DNA of 64,000 nt from Anagrus nilaparvatae (taxonomy: Eukaryota > Arthropoda > Insecta > Hymenoptera > Mymaridae), in assembly GCA_022575985.1 (NCBI GenBank), contig JAKSXM010000272.1:21510501-21574500 (forward strand), read 5' to 3'. The position numbers and the translations under genes were made by a program. The notes beneath the pieces are model-generated. The model did not search any database and was not told the origin of the DNA. It was given only the letters and a program-made list of their open reading frames with translations. Shown piece after piece: positions 53,512-64,000 of this stretch. The stretch's first letter is position 1; every line of letters begins with the position of its first letter.

Positions 53512-55445
53512 ATGGACCTAGATGGCAAGTGCTGTATTTGTTATGATGATTTAAATAAAAAACCGACTGTGAATGTTAAACGAGGACTTGAAAATTTGAT
53601 TAATATTAGCATAAGAAGAAAAGATGGAAGAAAAAAATTTTTTGAAAATGTGGAAAGTTTAGAGTTGCACACTGATTGTAGAAAAAAATATACAACTATT
53701 TCTAGAGGATTACTTAATTACAAAATTTTTTCAAATCAAAATTCAACTGCTAATAAAGATAATGAGTTATGTCCACCTAAAAAGAAAAATTTAAGTTTAT
53801 CAAGAGTTCCTTTCGACTTTGAAAAAAATTGTTTTATATGTGGATCTGAAGCTGATATACAAAAAGAAAAAAGAAAATCTCTCGATAAAAGAAAATCGCG
53901 TATTTGTAAAGTAACTAGCAAAACATTTTCAGAAAATTTATTATTACGAGTTAGCATCAAACAAGATGAACAAAGTAACGAAATTTTAGATAGAGTTGCT
54001 TGCGTAGATTTATTAAGCAAAGATGCTAGATATCATTCAAATTGTTATACTAAATATCTCTCTGCATGTAGTAGAGAAAAATCAGATCATGCTAAATGGA
54101 ATGAGAATCAGAAAATTATAGATGATTATATGGATAAAGTATATAAATTTATTGAAGATAGTCAAGATAGCAAATTTATATTAACAGAAATCATCAAAAA
54201 AATTGGTAAATATATGTCGCAGTCACTTTGGTAAAATCAGTGACTTTATAAAATTTTCCGATTTTGTAGAAAATAATTTTAAGTAATAAAATAAAATTCA
54301 ACAACTAATAAAGATTAGTAATTTTATAAAATCAGCTACTTTACTTTGATGAAGACGATTTAAATAAATAATTTTCGGCAAAACTATACTAGTCGAAATT
54401 AGAAACTTTAGAAAATTCTGAGGCTATTTAGTCACTTTGTTGATATTTCGTAACTTTTTTGACAACGATATTAAAAAATAATATTCAAAAAAATTTTTAA
54501 TCCTAATTAGGAAACTAAATGTTAACAAAGTTATACTAAGCAAAAATAAATATATCTTGGTAAATTTATAAAATTTCTAATTTAGGTTATTACACTAGCC
54601 AAATCGCGATTTAGGATATTTAGTTACTTTCCGTAACCAGATTTGGTCTACTTTTTTGGATTCCTGATAAAAATATCGAGGACTTTTCTGCGAGAATACA
54701 CCCTTAAATTTCCAAAAACTACCCTAAAATTACTAGAACTTAAAACGAGTGTCTTTAAGGAACCCGAAATTTGTTGTCAGTGAACCAAAAAACCTATATA
54801 GACCAAATCTGGACCCTCAAATAGTAAATACATGAAAAATAAACCTTTTTATTGAATTTAATCAATAAATTCTTTTTTAAATTTAATCAATAAATTTTGT
54901 TAAAAATAAAAAAAAATGATTTATAAATTATTTTGGTTCTGTAACGTTTTCTACAAATCAAAAAAATATATAAAATCACTAGTAATTTTATAAAGTCACT
55001 GATTTCACCAAAGTAACTGCAGCATTTGCAATTATTGACTAAACATTTATATATTTTTTTCAATATCTTATTAGGCAGAACTGATATTGATCCATGTATT
55101 GAGACTATAAGAAAAAGGTTAGCTGCAAAATATGGAGATTCTTTGAATATACAATCGAAAGAAAGAGGAAAAACCTATCTTTTATTTGGTGATCCAGAAT
55201 ATATGGGATTATTAAATAAATGGCAAACTAAAAATAAAGATATCGAATCTCAAGAATTAAAATTAGCTAAAGCAAGTGCAGCAATGTTTAAGCACAAAAT
55301 ACGAACGTTAGGATGTTTAGACTCTTATGGAAACGATAATTATACACGAATAAAAGAGATTTTAAAGGATGCAGACGAACCTTTATCTGAAATATTAAAT
55401 GTCTTTGTAGATGAGCTTCTTGTCAAAAATACAAATGGAGACTAA
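53512..55445 (+). CDS. Two-exon zinc-module gene related to the 1376-aa family's N-terminus
   Basis: Exon 1 is 53512-54205 from an ATG. Exon 2 is 55075-55445. The GT at 54206 and AG at 55073-55074 join in frame (phase 1, making a Gly codon), giving about 354 aa. Residues 7-60 hold CCICYDDL, a His and CRKKYT. Residues about 100-125 hold VPFDFEKNCFICG. Residues about 160-182 hold DARYHSNCYTKYL. This C-C-H-C layout and the FDF..C..CG and YHSNCY motifs match, from memory, the N-terminal part of the large family to which the 28090 gene belongs. Exon 2 (KYGDSLNIQSKERGK onward) aligns by position with residues ~60-130 of that protein, where it reads NENIYITSFKNG. The gene stops before the PIN-like region. 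It may be a truncated relic still open, or a separate partner carrying the zinc module. Confidence 0.65.
54220..55019. mobile_element. 800-bp MITE inside the intron
   Basis: Ends CAGTCACTTTGGTAAAATCA and, from the right, CAGTTACTTTGGTGAAATCA, continuing to about 35 bp of near-identity. It fills most of the 869-bp intron. Without it the intron would be some 69 bp, typical for insects. Target duplication not readable. Confidence 0.75.
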
Positions 55446-56058
55446 GATCAAAATATTTTGCAATAAAGAACTAATGTAATAAAGCACTTTTCATCTTCAA
55501 TACGAATTTTGAAATTTTTCATTAGATCTACTTTGTTTTATATTTAGTTTTTAAAAAATCTGTCGAAAATAACAGGAAACATGTTAAAATGGGAAAATTA
55601 TCTTCAGAAGTATTCGAGATCAAATGCGGGTCGAAAACGAGAGGGAAGGGTTGACACTCGAAATAATTTCATATTACAAAATTAAAATAATTTGAATTTA
55701 GGGAATTAGAATAATTTCAATTAGGAACTGAAAACAATATTTTTTAGTTTGGAAAAAATAATTTTTATTTGGAAACTCACTGTATTCATGAATAATAAAT
55801 TGTAAAAATGAAAAGCTAATATTGCAAAATGAAGCTTCTTCTGTTTGCTTATAAAAAAGTTAGTCAAAAATTTCATGGATAATAAAATAAAGATTTGATA
55901 TTTTTTTTAATTAAAATTTTTATTTTTATGATTTTTCATGCGGAATCAAGATTCATATTATAAAAAATTTCAAAATCAAACAAAAAATAATTATTTAGAC
56001 TAAAACAGTAGTAATAAATTTCATTAATTTTATAAAATAACACTTAGTTCCAAATCCA
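55446..56058. other. Spacer with weak GGAACATG-family remnants
   Basis: GGAAACATGTTAAAATGGG at 55573 and AGGGAATTAGAATAATTTCA at 55697 resemble the repeat family. No gene is visible. Confidence 0.4.
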
Positions 56059-56166
56059 TCAGGTTTTAAATTTAAACCAACAAGAACATAGAAATTCATA
56101 AAAATATTCGTTACAAATATACAAACAACAAATCATGCAACAGTAACCCACACACTCTGAGCATCT
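56059..56166 (-). pseudogene. Cysteine-rich tail fragment
   Basis: On the minus strand, the 35 codons from 56166 down to the stop at 56059 read RCSECVGYCCMICCLYICNE, followed by a matching WFKFKT end. They align with the cysteine-rich half of the 85-aa gene at 57076 (CWGCCCIICCLGICQTCF). No ATG or head region is joined, so this is a broken copy. Confidence 0.65.
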
Positions 56167-57075
56167 TCAAATTAAAACGCATATAAAAATTTAGTAAAAA
56201 TAACCAAAATACGATTTTGTTTACTAAATTCTTAAGGTAAATTTTATTATTCTTTTTTTATTAAATATTTATTTATTTATTTATAATTAATACTAAAAAA
56301 TATTTGTTAAGTAAGCAATTTTTTCCGATTGAAAAAATTAATTATCTTCTCAGGCTTATAAAAACTAACTAATAATAAATTTATGAGATAAAAACAATTT
56401 AAAATTTGCTCCTAATTCGCATATTTTTAACTTATATTTAACACAGCAATATTTAAGTTTTTTTCAATAATTAATTAAAAGTTCAAAAAATCATATTCTG
56501 CAATATTTGAACTAAACTTATTTCAACAAGTTTCTGTACAACACAAACAGCACAAAACGTCTTAAGTATAACCAACTAAAATTGCATGTTTCAAGAAGAA
56601 ACATTTTCAAGAACCAGTTTTGGATAATAAAATTAAAAAAATAATTTTTTTCTTCATTTGTTGCTTTTTTATGAGCTTATAAGCAAAAAGCATTTCTTTA
56701 AAAACTAAGAAAATGTTTTGAAGTAACAATACGCTCAAACGTTTTTGCTTATAATTTCATTAACATGTTCCTGAGACATTTATCACTGTCTATGTGATTT
56801 TTTTGCTTTATTTTTTACTAATTTTGCATGTTTAAAAAATATTTTTTCATTATTATTACAATAAAATTGCTGACCGGGAAAAAGTTAGTTGACCTCTTAT
56901 AAATGAATTTTACAAAAGTTTATGTGCATAAATATTTTTCCTTCAGAAATGTCTCAAAAGTATCTGGTTTTCCTGAATTTTCTCTCCTAATTTAGTTACT
57001 TATCATTTAAAAAATACAAAATCAGATTAAAAATAATGATATGCCTAAAAAAAGTATTAATTAATTTTTAAAAAC
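56167..57075. other. AT-rich spacer
   Basis: Nothing supported. The head half of the broken copy ending at 56059 could not be found here. Confidence 0.5.
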
Positions 57076-57333
57076 TTAAGAGCAACAAAAGCAAGTTTTA
57101 ATTTTCCACCAACAAACACGTGGAATATCATAAAAACAAGTCTGACAAATTCCTAAACAACAAATAATACAACAACAACCCCAACAATCTAATTCCTCAC
57201 AAAAATTCCAACAGCTCTGAGAATTACTCTTAGTATCACAATTCGAATTCATTTCTTCATTTTTTTTCACTGGTTCTACATCAATTACCACTGAATTCGG
57301 TTGATTTCCATTCATTTCTGCATATTCGACCAT
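57076..57333 (-). CDS. Small cysteine-rich tail protein, 85 aa
   Basis: One exon from the ATG at 57333. A polar, acidic head (MVEYAEMNGNQPNSVVIDVE and a Lys/Glu stretch) leads to a tail with about fifteen cysteines, including CWGCCCIICC and ending CFCCS. There is no signal peptide, so a cytosolic protein anchored by a palmitoylated cysteine cluster is the best guess, as in CYSTM-like proteins. It has two decayed copies beside it (56059-56166 matches its tail, 57855-57959 its head) and a larger relative at 62385. Function unknown. Confidence 0.7.
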   Translation of the reverse strand: MVEYAEMNGNQPNSVVIDVEPVKKNEEMNSNCDTKSNSQSCWNFCEELDCWGCCCIICCLGICQTCFYDIPRVCWWKIKTCFCCS

Positions 57334-57854
57334 TTTTTTAAAAAAATCACTAAAAATTTTATTTAACTTGATTATGCGATAATTAAAAAAAAATACTTAA
57401 ATTATTCGTTTACACACAGCCTCTTTCACTATCGTGTATAAAAAGGCAAATCAATAAAATTTACAATTTTACAAATATTTATTTAACATTTATTTATTTA
57501 TAATGAACAATTAAAAATATCACGATTTAAATAATATTTTTCTAATCAAAAAACTATTACCTTGGCGTTTAATAAACAGATAAAAAAATTTAAAATCTAC
57601 TATAGACGCTTAGCAGAAACCAAATTTCCAAGTTCTTTTTTAATACTGAGTTTATGACCTTGGAATAAGTTTATAAAAGTAAGAATGGTGTACATAAAGA
57701 AATGCGAAAAAGGGGCAGCATAATTATATATTGAAGTATTCTGCAAAAAGTATCTTATCGATTTTTCATAATACGAAATCTTCAATAAACTTGAAAGCAA
57801 ATCGTAATATAGGAGCAAATTTATAAATAAACTTTATATCTCAACAACTGATTC
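57334..57854. other. AT-rich spacer
   Basis: Presumed promoter side of the 85-aa gene. A 72-codon minus-strand frame at 57600-57818 resembles no known family and is not called. Confidence 0.45.
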
Positions 57855-57959
57855 TCAACTAACAAATGATTTCTTTTTTTCTTCAATTTTTAGAGGTTCT
57901 TCATCAATAACTACTGAATTTATAACAGTACTTTCAATCATTTCTACATATTCAACCAC
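57855..57959 (-). pseudogene. Head fragment of the 85-aa cysteine-rich gene
   Basis: Minus-strand frame VVEYVEMIESTVINSVVIDE with a Lys/Glu stretch aligns with the head of the protein at 57076, but the initiating ATG has become GTG and a stop follows after 34 codons, before any cysteine tail. Confidence 0.7.
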
Positions 57960-60240
57960 TTTTATAAAATTTTTAAAAAATATATATCTTGTTATTCGAT
58001 TCTACAAGAAATATTTTTAAAATATGTTAATTTACTTCCAGTTATGTAAATATTAATTTTACAAATAAAATTTTTATAAGAACATCAGGCAGAAATAATA
58101 TACTTTATTTCTTATCTATTAACTTGTACACTAATATAAAATATTTACATAGAAAAATATAAAACAGGTCCATGATAGGTTTAAATAATAAGTTTTTTTA
58201 ATGTACAAAAATGTTATATAAAAATTATCTAAGCACAGAAGATATAAAAAATGGTGACAAACTCAATATTCTAAAAAATTCTTATCTGTAAATTTCCGTC
58301 TTGTACGTTTCCATAATCAGTATCTTAACCTCACCTGCTCTTAATTGTTTCAAGAAACTAGATACTTTATTTACATCCCAGTCTAATAATCTACTTCATT
58401 TCAAGATTTAATTAAATATTTAATAATTTCAATATTTGTTACAAAATTTATGTTTTTTAAGAAGATTTTTGATCAGAAATATAAAGAATTGCTTAGATTG
58501 CGTGTAAATTACAACGAATTACAATATGAATTCTCAAAAAAACGTTTCAACGCCGTAAAATATCCAGAAAACGTGTCCCAAAAATTTACCCTCTGGGCCC
58601 CGATTTTCGAAATTAATAGAGCGATGGAGTAATAGAATTCCCCTCCCTTTTCTATAGTTTTTGAAAAACGCTATTCTCGAAAGTGAATGGAGAACTCCTA
58701 ATAGAAAATATTCCATTAAATGTTCTCCCTCGCTAGTTAGCTATGGAATCAACATAAAACAATGGAACCCCCGCATATTAAACACATGTTTTATTATAAT
58801 TTTATATTCGTTGAACTACAAAATCGGTATTAGATAACATTTTTTTAAATAATTTATTTATTTTTGACAGATTTTTTTTTATTTTTTTATTTATGGCTGT
58901 ATACCATTATGCAGCAAATAATTTTTAGTAATTTAATGTATTTGCAAATGATGAATGAAGCTATTGACCATGATGAAAGGGGAGCTAGCAAATTTTACAA
59001 CAGATAAAATTTTTATAAAATATAACTAATACAAATAAATAAACAAATATATTCTTTTAATTATATTAAAATTTTAATCTGAATATAAGTTTAAAAAAAT
59101 TCACTTATGTCAGAACATTTTCAAACTGTATTTTGTAGAAATTTTTTACTTTTACTACAGTCAAAATGCGTAAGGGGGGGGGGGTTGTATTATTACTGAC
59201 AACCACCAGATTTGATCTAGTTTGGTTTCTTGGGTCGCTGGTCACGAATTTCGAGGTCATTTTGTAAAGAAATGTGCGGAGCACACCTTCAATATTTGCA
59301 ATATTTGAGTGCCCAGATTTGTCCCATATGGGTTTTTTGGGCCCCTGATCAAGAATTTGGAAGATTTTGTAATGAAAAATTAATATTTTAATCCTAAATT
59401 AGCTTAAATTGCGAAAATGGCAAAAATAGCCTTTTCACGAATAGTTTTTGCTAGTTTTAGGGTCAAAAATAAGTAGGTATAATTATAAGTTTTTTAATGT
59501 TTTAAATTTCAAATTCCAAAATTCTAATTTTTCAATCTTATTTATAATTTATAAATATTATTATTCATATAAAAAATAAATAAAATAAATTATAACATTA
59601 CGGAATCATTACTTGAGTCGAAATATAAAATATTGGAATAGTTTCAAATTATGCAGCTTAAGCCGCGCTTTGAAAATCTATGGTTTCATTGGCCGAGAGT
59701 TAATAAACATCACGGCAACATAGCGATGTTATTGTCCCTCAATAGAAACAGGGAGAATGGAAAAAACTCCACTCCACTTATTTTGAAAATACATCTGTTT
59801 ATTATTTATGGAGTAGTTTTTAAGAGTGGAGTTCCATTACTCTATTACTCTATCAGTTTCGAAAATCAGCAGCGATTGCTTTTTCGACCCCCTGACACTC
59901 CTCAAAAACATTGAAATCCAAATTTTTTGTCGATTTTTTATGATATAGCGTTTATTACTTAAAACTATGGCCTTCAGAAAATGGATGAAACCTTTAAAAT
60001 CGTTTTTAGTGACCAAATATACATACGTTTCAATGAAGTGGATTCATTTCCGTGCATATAAGATTTTTGGATGCATTTACCATTGCTGGCGCCTTGACTA
60101 TAGGGTTAGGTATAAGATAAATTATGCAAACATTAAGAAATTGAAGAGAAATTTAAAGGTTAAATTGAATCGTTTTTACTCTGAGACAAATATTTACCAC
60201 AGGTTTTATGTATAAAACGAAATATTTGCATATGTTCAAG
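57960..60240. other. Long AT-rich region with scattered repeats
   Basis: No supported gene. Repeated features are a segment around TAATAGAGCGATGGAGTAAT (58613) with an inverted relative near 59840, a pure G run at 59175-59186, and text around CAGATTTGATCTAGTTTGGT (59208) similar to parts of the intronic MITE near 54650. An 82-codon basic frame at 59967-60215 (RKWMKPLKSF...) has no recognised family. Confidence 0.4.
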
Positions 60241-60339
60241 GCGCTATACACAATTACACATCTCTTCGAAGGAATAAAATTTTGTTAAACTTCATGATTA
60301 ATGTATATTTTAATAGTCCATTACGACCGAAGACTAGAA

Positions 60340-60505
60340 AATAAAGAGTTACCGAAATCGCAGTTTACGCAAAGCGCAGTGGCAAGAAAATCGTATACGA
60401 TCCTTGGCCATAAAAAAGAATGCCCCAAATCGCAGTTTACTATTCTCGGCTTCGCCGCGGTAGGTAATTTACATGCGATTTGAGACATTCTTTATTCTGA
60501 ATAAA
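60340..60505. repeat. GGCCCAAATCGCA-type palindrome copy
   Basis: AAAGAATGCCCCAAATCGCA at 60415 pairs with ATGCGATTTGAGACATTCTT at 60472. A second half-copy lies just left (CCGAAATCGCAGTTTACGC). Related to 19565 and 26800. Confidence 0.6.
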
Positions 60506-60904
60506 TATAATATTTTGGCTAAAACATGCGTATCTACTAGTTACATGTTAATACTATAACAGCAGAAAAAATGGTGCTAATAATAACAAAGAAATGATTT
60601 ACTTATTGTTGATTAATTTTGAAATTTTATTATGTTATCTGAAGAAACTTTGTTAAAAGATTTTGTTTATATATTAAGATGCGCCTCTATGTTATTTTAA
60701 CAAAAAATTAAGATTAAATACTATGATGAATTGCTTGAAAAGGACAATAATAAAATTGTCGAAACTGTCGCATACTAGACAAATGTAATAAATTGAATTT
60801 TACAAAAAACAACCAATTGTTCCTTATTGACCAAATAAAAAATATATATTATCATTTCAAATTTTAACAGGAACAATAATTAAAAATCAATAAATTTTTA
60901 TGAT

Positions 60905-61090
60905 TTAAGGGGGGGGGGGGTTAAATGGGACTTAGAATAATTTCAATTTTGGGACCTAGCATAATACGCGTTTAGGGAATCAAAATAGTTTGGGTTTCGA
61001 ATCTTAACATCTAGTAAAGGTGATAATTACAAATTATAAAAATGTAAAACTGTATTGTACAGTTGCGTAACATTTTTTCATTATAAATTT
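60905..61090 (+). repeat. Partial GGAACATG-family element
   Basis: A run of about 12 G, then AATGGGACTTAGAATAATTT, GTTTAGGGAATCAAAATAGT and GGTGATAATTACAAATTATA match the interior of the 50.7 kb copy. The GGAACATG ends are missing. Confidence 0.65.
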
Positions 61091-61474
61091 TATGTGTATG
61101 TTATATTTTTTAATTATTAATTTAGAATAAAATAATCATTTTAAAAATTAAAAACTTATAAGTTGAATGAAATATTTTTAGGTTCAAAAAATGGAAAACA
61201 CAAAAAGAGATTATTAAAAAATAAAATTTTTTGTTTATTTATTAGCCTTTATAAACATATGTTTTTAAATTATAAATAATCAATCATCAGATTTTAAACA
61301 CATTTATATCTTGTGAAAATCTGTCCATAATGGTGCTAGTTCTAAAGAATAATCTATATACAAAAAATATACAACACTAAAAAATAAAATCACTCTTAAA
61401 TTCTTAATTTCCTAAAATTTAATTTATTTTCTAATTTTTTTACAAAACAAATAATACCCTAGTAAAAATAAAAA

Positions 61475-61915
61475 ATAACATAAAAGCAATAGAATTCATG
61501 TGATCTGGGCAGATTGGGTATAGAATTTCTGGAACCCAGTTTTCTATTGATGAATACAAATTTCGGAAAATTCTGTCTCAATTTTAAGATTCCTTGGGAA
61601 ATTTTATAAAAGTTCGCCTTTACAAATAGATTTTAAAAGATTTCTGAAACTCTGTACAAAAGAAAAAGATAAGACAAAACAATAAAATTTATTTAAATAA
61701 TTTTAAAAAAATGTCATTTTCTTTTTTCTTGTCCAACTTTTCAGAAATCTTTTAAAATCAGTCTGAAAACTGGAGCTTTTATAAAATTTCTTAAGAAGAT
61801 AATAAAGAATCCAAAAATGGAAACAGAATTAACCCAAATTTTTAATCTGGTTATTGAAAAGTTGATCCTATAAATTCTGCCCAAATCCCAGAAATTTTGT
61901 TGCTTTTATTCTTTG
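61475..61915. repeat. Diverged 440-bp foldback repeat
   Basis: AAAAGCAATAGAATTCATGT with ATCTGGGCAGA at the left is answered by TCTGCCCAAATCCCAG with TTGTTGCTTTT at the right. Inner pairs include GATTTTAAAAGATTTCTGAA with its complement. The centre is near 61710. Old and non-coding. Confidence 0.55.
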
Positions 61916-62384
61916 CTAAAAAATTAAAATTTAAAAATTGATGACTTCGTCATTATTAATATAAAGATGGTTGTTTTTTTATGACTAAGTAAATTAGCAC
62001 GTATTTTACAACAAAAAAATAATCATGTAATCTTTTTTTTCTACTAGCTGGCAGTAATTACTATATTCCGATTTCGAGAGATCGTCATAATAAATCGGCC
62101 TGTAAAGAGAAAACATTCCAAAACTCGTATCAGAAATGTTTGTTATACCAAAAGACAGTTTATAAACCGTTTAAGAATGTGAAAAAAAAATTATCAAAAT
62201 TCTGACCCATGCAACTGCCAGACAATATTTTAATAAACAATTTAAAGCATTTTGTGTCAAAAAAAAAAAAAAAAAATTACCAACAAATTAAAATAATTTT
62301 TTTCTAAAAAAATATTAAATATTAAAACATTGAGATATGAAAAATGACTGTAATAAAACTATTTCTAAAAATAACAATAAATAA

Positions 62385-62807
62385 TTAACTATTAATTTTT
62401 AAACAGATACAAATTAATTCACAGCAACTGACAAAGCATTCTGTAAAATTAAGACAAACCGCACAATAAAGGCAACAGTCTACACAGTCATCACCATTAT
62501 TATTCTCAACAGTTCTATTTCCTCTCCTAACTTCTTCATTAAATGTAGGTGGGTAACTTTGAGATGTGATTGGAGTTTGTGAAGACAATAAATTTTCTGG
62601 TGGAGCAGTTGGATGTAATTTTGGATCTTGTAATTCAGCTGTATATTTTGGTGGTTCTTTTGGAAAAGCTAAATAGTCTGGTAGATCTTCTGAATTAGAT
62701 GTATATCCTGGTGTAACTACTGGAGGATAACTTGGTATATTTTGTACTACACTTGAATATGGTGGTGGAGCATCTGATTGATACACTGGTAATTTATTTT
62801 CGCTCAT
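62385..62807 (-). CDS. PPxY/PTAP cysteine-rich tail protein, 140 aa
   Basis: One exon from the ATG at 62807. A proline/tyrosine-rich head carries PPPY at residues 14-17 and PPKY at 52-55, both PPxY motifs of the type bound by WW domains of Nedd4-family ubiquitin ligases. PTAP at 66-69 is the motif bound by the UEV domain of the ESCRT protein Tsg101. After a polar linker come ten cysteines in residues 108-135 (CVDCCLYCAVC ... CCELICIC), a likely palmitoylated membrane anchor. No signal peptide. It looks like a membrane-attached adaptor for ubiquitination and endosomal sorting. The tail layout links it to the genes at 57076 and 42845. Partner binding is inferred from motifs only. Confidence 0.75.
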   Translation of the reverse strand: MSENKLPVYQSDAPPPYSSVVQNIPSYPPVVTPGYTSNSEDLPDYLAFPKEPPKYTAELQDPKLHPTAPPENLLSSQTPITSQSYPPTFNEEVRRGNRTVENNNGDDCVDCCLYCAVCLNFTECFVSCCELICICLKINS

Positions 62808-62830
62808 CGTTTTAAGTTAAATTATGGATA

Positions 62831-63013
62831 CTAAGAAATGAAGAATAAAATCCTCTGACTATCACATCCAATATTTTTGTTATTGTTTTTATTCTTCAAA
62901 GATTGTTTTAATCTGTAAATGATGCAACAATCATAAAAAAATTTTTGAACTGTACAAATTGCTTTAAGCAAATGGTAAAAGTAACAATTAAAACATTTTT
63001 TAATAAAACACAT
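62831..63013 (-). CDS. Hypothetical 60-codon cysteine-containing frame
   Basis: From the ATG at 63013, MCFIKKCFNCYFYHLL then FFYDCCIIYRLKQS gives five cysteines in an aromatic, hydrophobic setting, loosely like the tails of the neighbouring family. It lies just 5' of the 140-aa gene on the same strand. It could be a relic tail or chance. Confidence 0.2.
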   Translation of the reverse strand: MCFIKKCFNCYFYHLLKAICTVQKFFYDCCIIYRLKQSLKNKNNNKNIGCDSQRILFFIS

Positions 63014-63853
63014 TAATTGGTAAATAACATTAAAAATATGTGAAACAAGTATTCATTTAAAAATTTTGTTTTTTTAATATAATCTTATAAAGATAAGATA
63101 ATTTAATAGTAAGATATAAAGATTGTTTTATCAAATTAGTAAAAAGCTAATATCAAAAGTTTAGTATACGAACTTGAACGTCAGCTCCCAGAATCGGTTT
63201 TAGATTTTGTATCAAATTCTTCAATTAATCAAATATTACAGAAAAATTCTAAAAATTGATAATCACACAAAAATCTGAATATAATATGATCAGGTTTTTC
63301 CACACAAACGATAAAAATTTAATTCGTAAAAAAGAAAAAAAATCTGGTAATAAGCAGTTAACATACTGCAAAATTTAAAATACAAATTAATAATTTTTAC
63401 ATAAATAAAAAGTTTCACTTTTATCTCAATTTCACTGATAATACTGAAGAAAAAAACTTTTTAAACGTGTAAATAACTGAACGAATGAGATATACTAACA
63501 TATTATCTTTTGTACAATTTGATATAAAGACTTCCGTTTGATAATAAAATACTTAATACCTTCATTTTTAAACATGATTTAATTATGACGAGAAGTATGA
63601 TAAATGTAAGATTAGTAGTGCGTAATATTGACATATATTTTTGAATATTACTCATAATGTACTCATACTATTTTTGATAAGATATATAAATACAGGCATA
63701 TTACAGAGAACACTAAATTTGTCGATTTTTACTTTCACTTGTATAAATGTATTGGAATAAAAATAAATTTAACAAAACCCTGCTTTTGAAATTACGGATG
63801 TGGCAGCCGTAACTTACTTGCAAATAACTGAAAAAAGATGAAAGTTTACTTAC
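63014..63853. other. AT-rich spacer
   Basis: Nothing supported in this stretch. Confidence 0.4.
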
Positions 63854-63968
63854 AATTACTTGGTTTTTTATAAAAATCTCTTTGGCCCTCCTGCATGTTA
63901 AATTCATGCGTAAAACTTGATTGGAATTTCCCACAACATGTATATTCCTTGGAATTTCCTACACTCAT
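63854..63968 (-). CDS. Possible first coding exon of an unidentified gene
   Basis: On the minus strand, an ATG at 63968 opens MSVGNSKEYTCCGKFQSSFT and further codons up to PSN at 63854, where a perfect GTAAGT donor follows. If the donor is not used the frame ends two codons later. Later exons at lower coordinates could not be identified, and no family is recognised. Confidence 0.25.
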
Positions 63969-64000
63969 TTCACGCCTGTAGGTAGGCAAAATGTGTTAGC

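Noticed and set aside
59967..60215. 82-codon basic frame
   Set aside because: No recognised family, no splice context, and composition is compatible with chance in AT-rich DNA. Mentioned in the spacer entry only.
62260..62280. Poly-A tract as a retroposon tail
   Set aside because: No body sequence, target duplication or internal promoter found next to it.

Overview
This is nuclear DNA from a eukaryote, very probably a hymenopteran insect and most likely a parasitoid wasp. The evidence is extreme AT-richness, GT-AG introns, an insect-type odorant receptor gene whose first exon has the wasp-like IGLWPYEN motif, Krueppel-type C2H2 zinc-finger genes, and dense non-autonomous DNA transposons. Nothing looks bacterial, so operons and ribosome binding sites do not apply. 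The species call is inference.

Layout. 0.5-4.7 kb: an eight-exon odorant receptor with a likely frameshift in exon 1, then a first-exon fragment of a second receptor at 5.9 kb. 6.8-9.6 kb: a 5S-rRNA-like relic split by a palindromic MITE, and a 2.1 kb foldback element. 10.5-11.9 kb: a decayed Ty3/gypsy pol remnant (minus strand). 12.3-25 kb: three intron-free C2H2 zinc-finger genes (757, 391 and 394 aa, minus strand). The last two are a tandem duplication, and all three end in the same NCFVLL tail. MITEs with readable target-site duplications lie between them. 26.9-41.3 kb: a perfect-junction tandem duplication of a 5.6 kb unit. Each unit carries one uninterrupted 1376-codon gene of a poorly characterised family with a PIN/FEN-like region and a CXC cysteine motif. 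42-43 kb and 56-63 kb: a scattered birth-and-death family of small cysteine-rich proteins, one with two PPxY motifs and a PTAP motif. 43.4-50.4 kb: a 7 kb compound inverted repeat holding tandem repeats, nested MITEs and what looks like a gutted divergent histone H3/H4 pair. 50.7-52.8 kb: a foldback with arrays of 21-bp palindromes, nested in an older repeat. 53.5-55.4 kb: a two-exon gene resembling the N-terminal zinc module of the 1376-aa family.

The most notable content is the 1376-aa tandem pair together with the putative N-terminal-module gene 12 kb away, and a cohort of TA-flanked, nearly perfect palindromic elements. Because the window holds several duplications and paired inverted arms, many insertions can be compared with their own empty site in the same sequence. 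This fixes their target-site duplications (TA, TTA, TTAA, about 8 bp) and the order of events. The clearest case is a nest at 32.5-35.8 kb: tandem duplication, then a TTA-type MITE, then a TA-type foldback, then a smaller TA foldback and an 8-bp-TSD MITE.

All calls come from reading the sequence and remembered family features. No searches were run.
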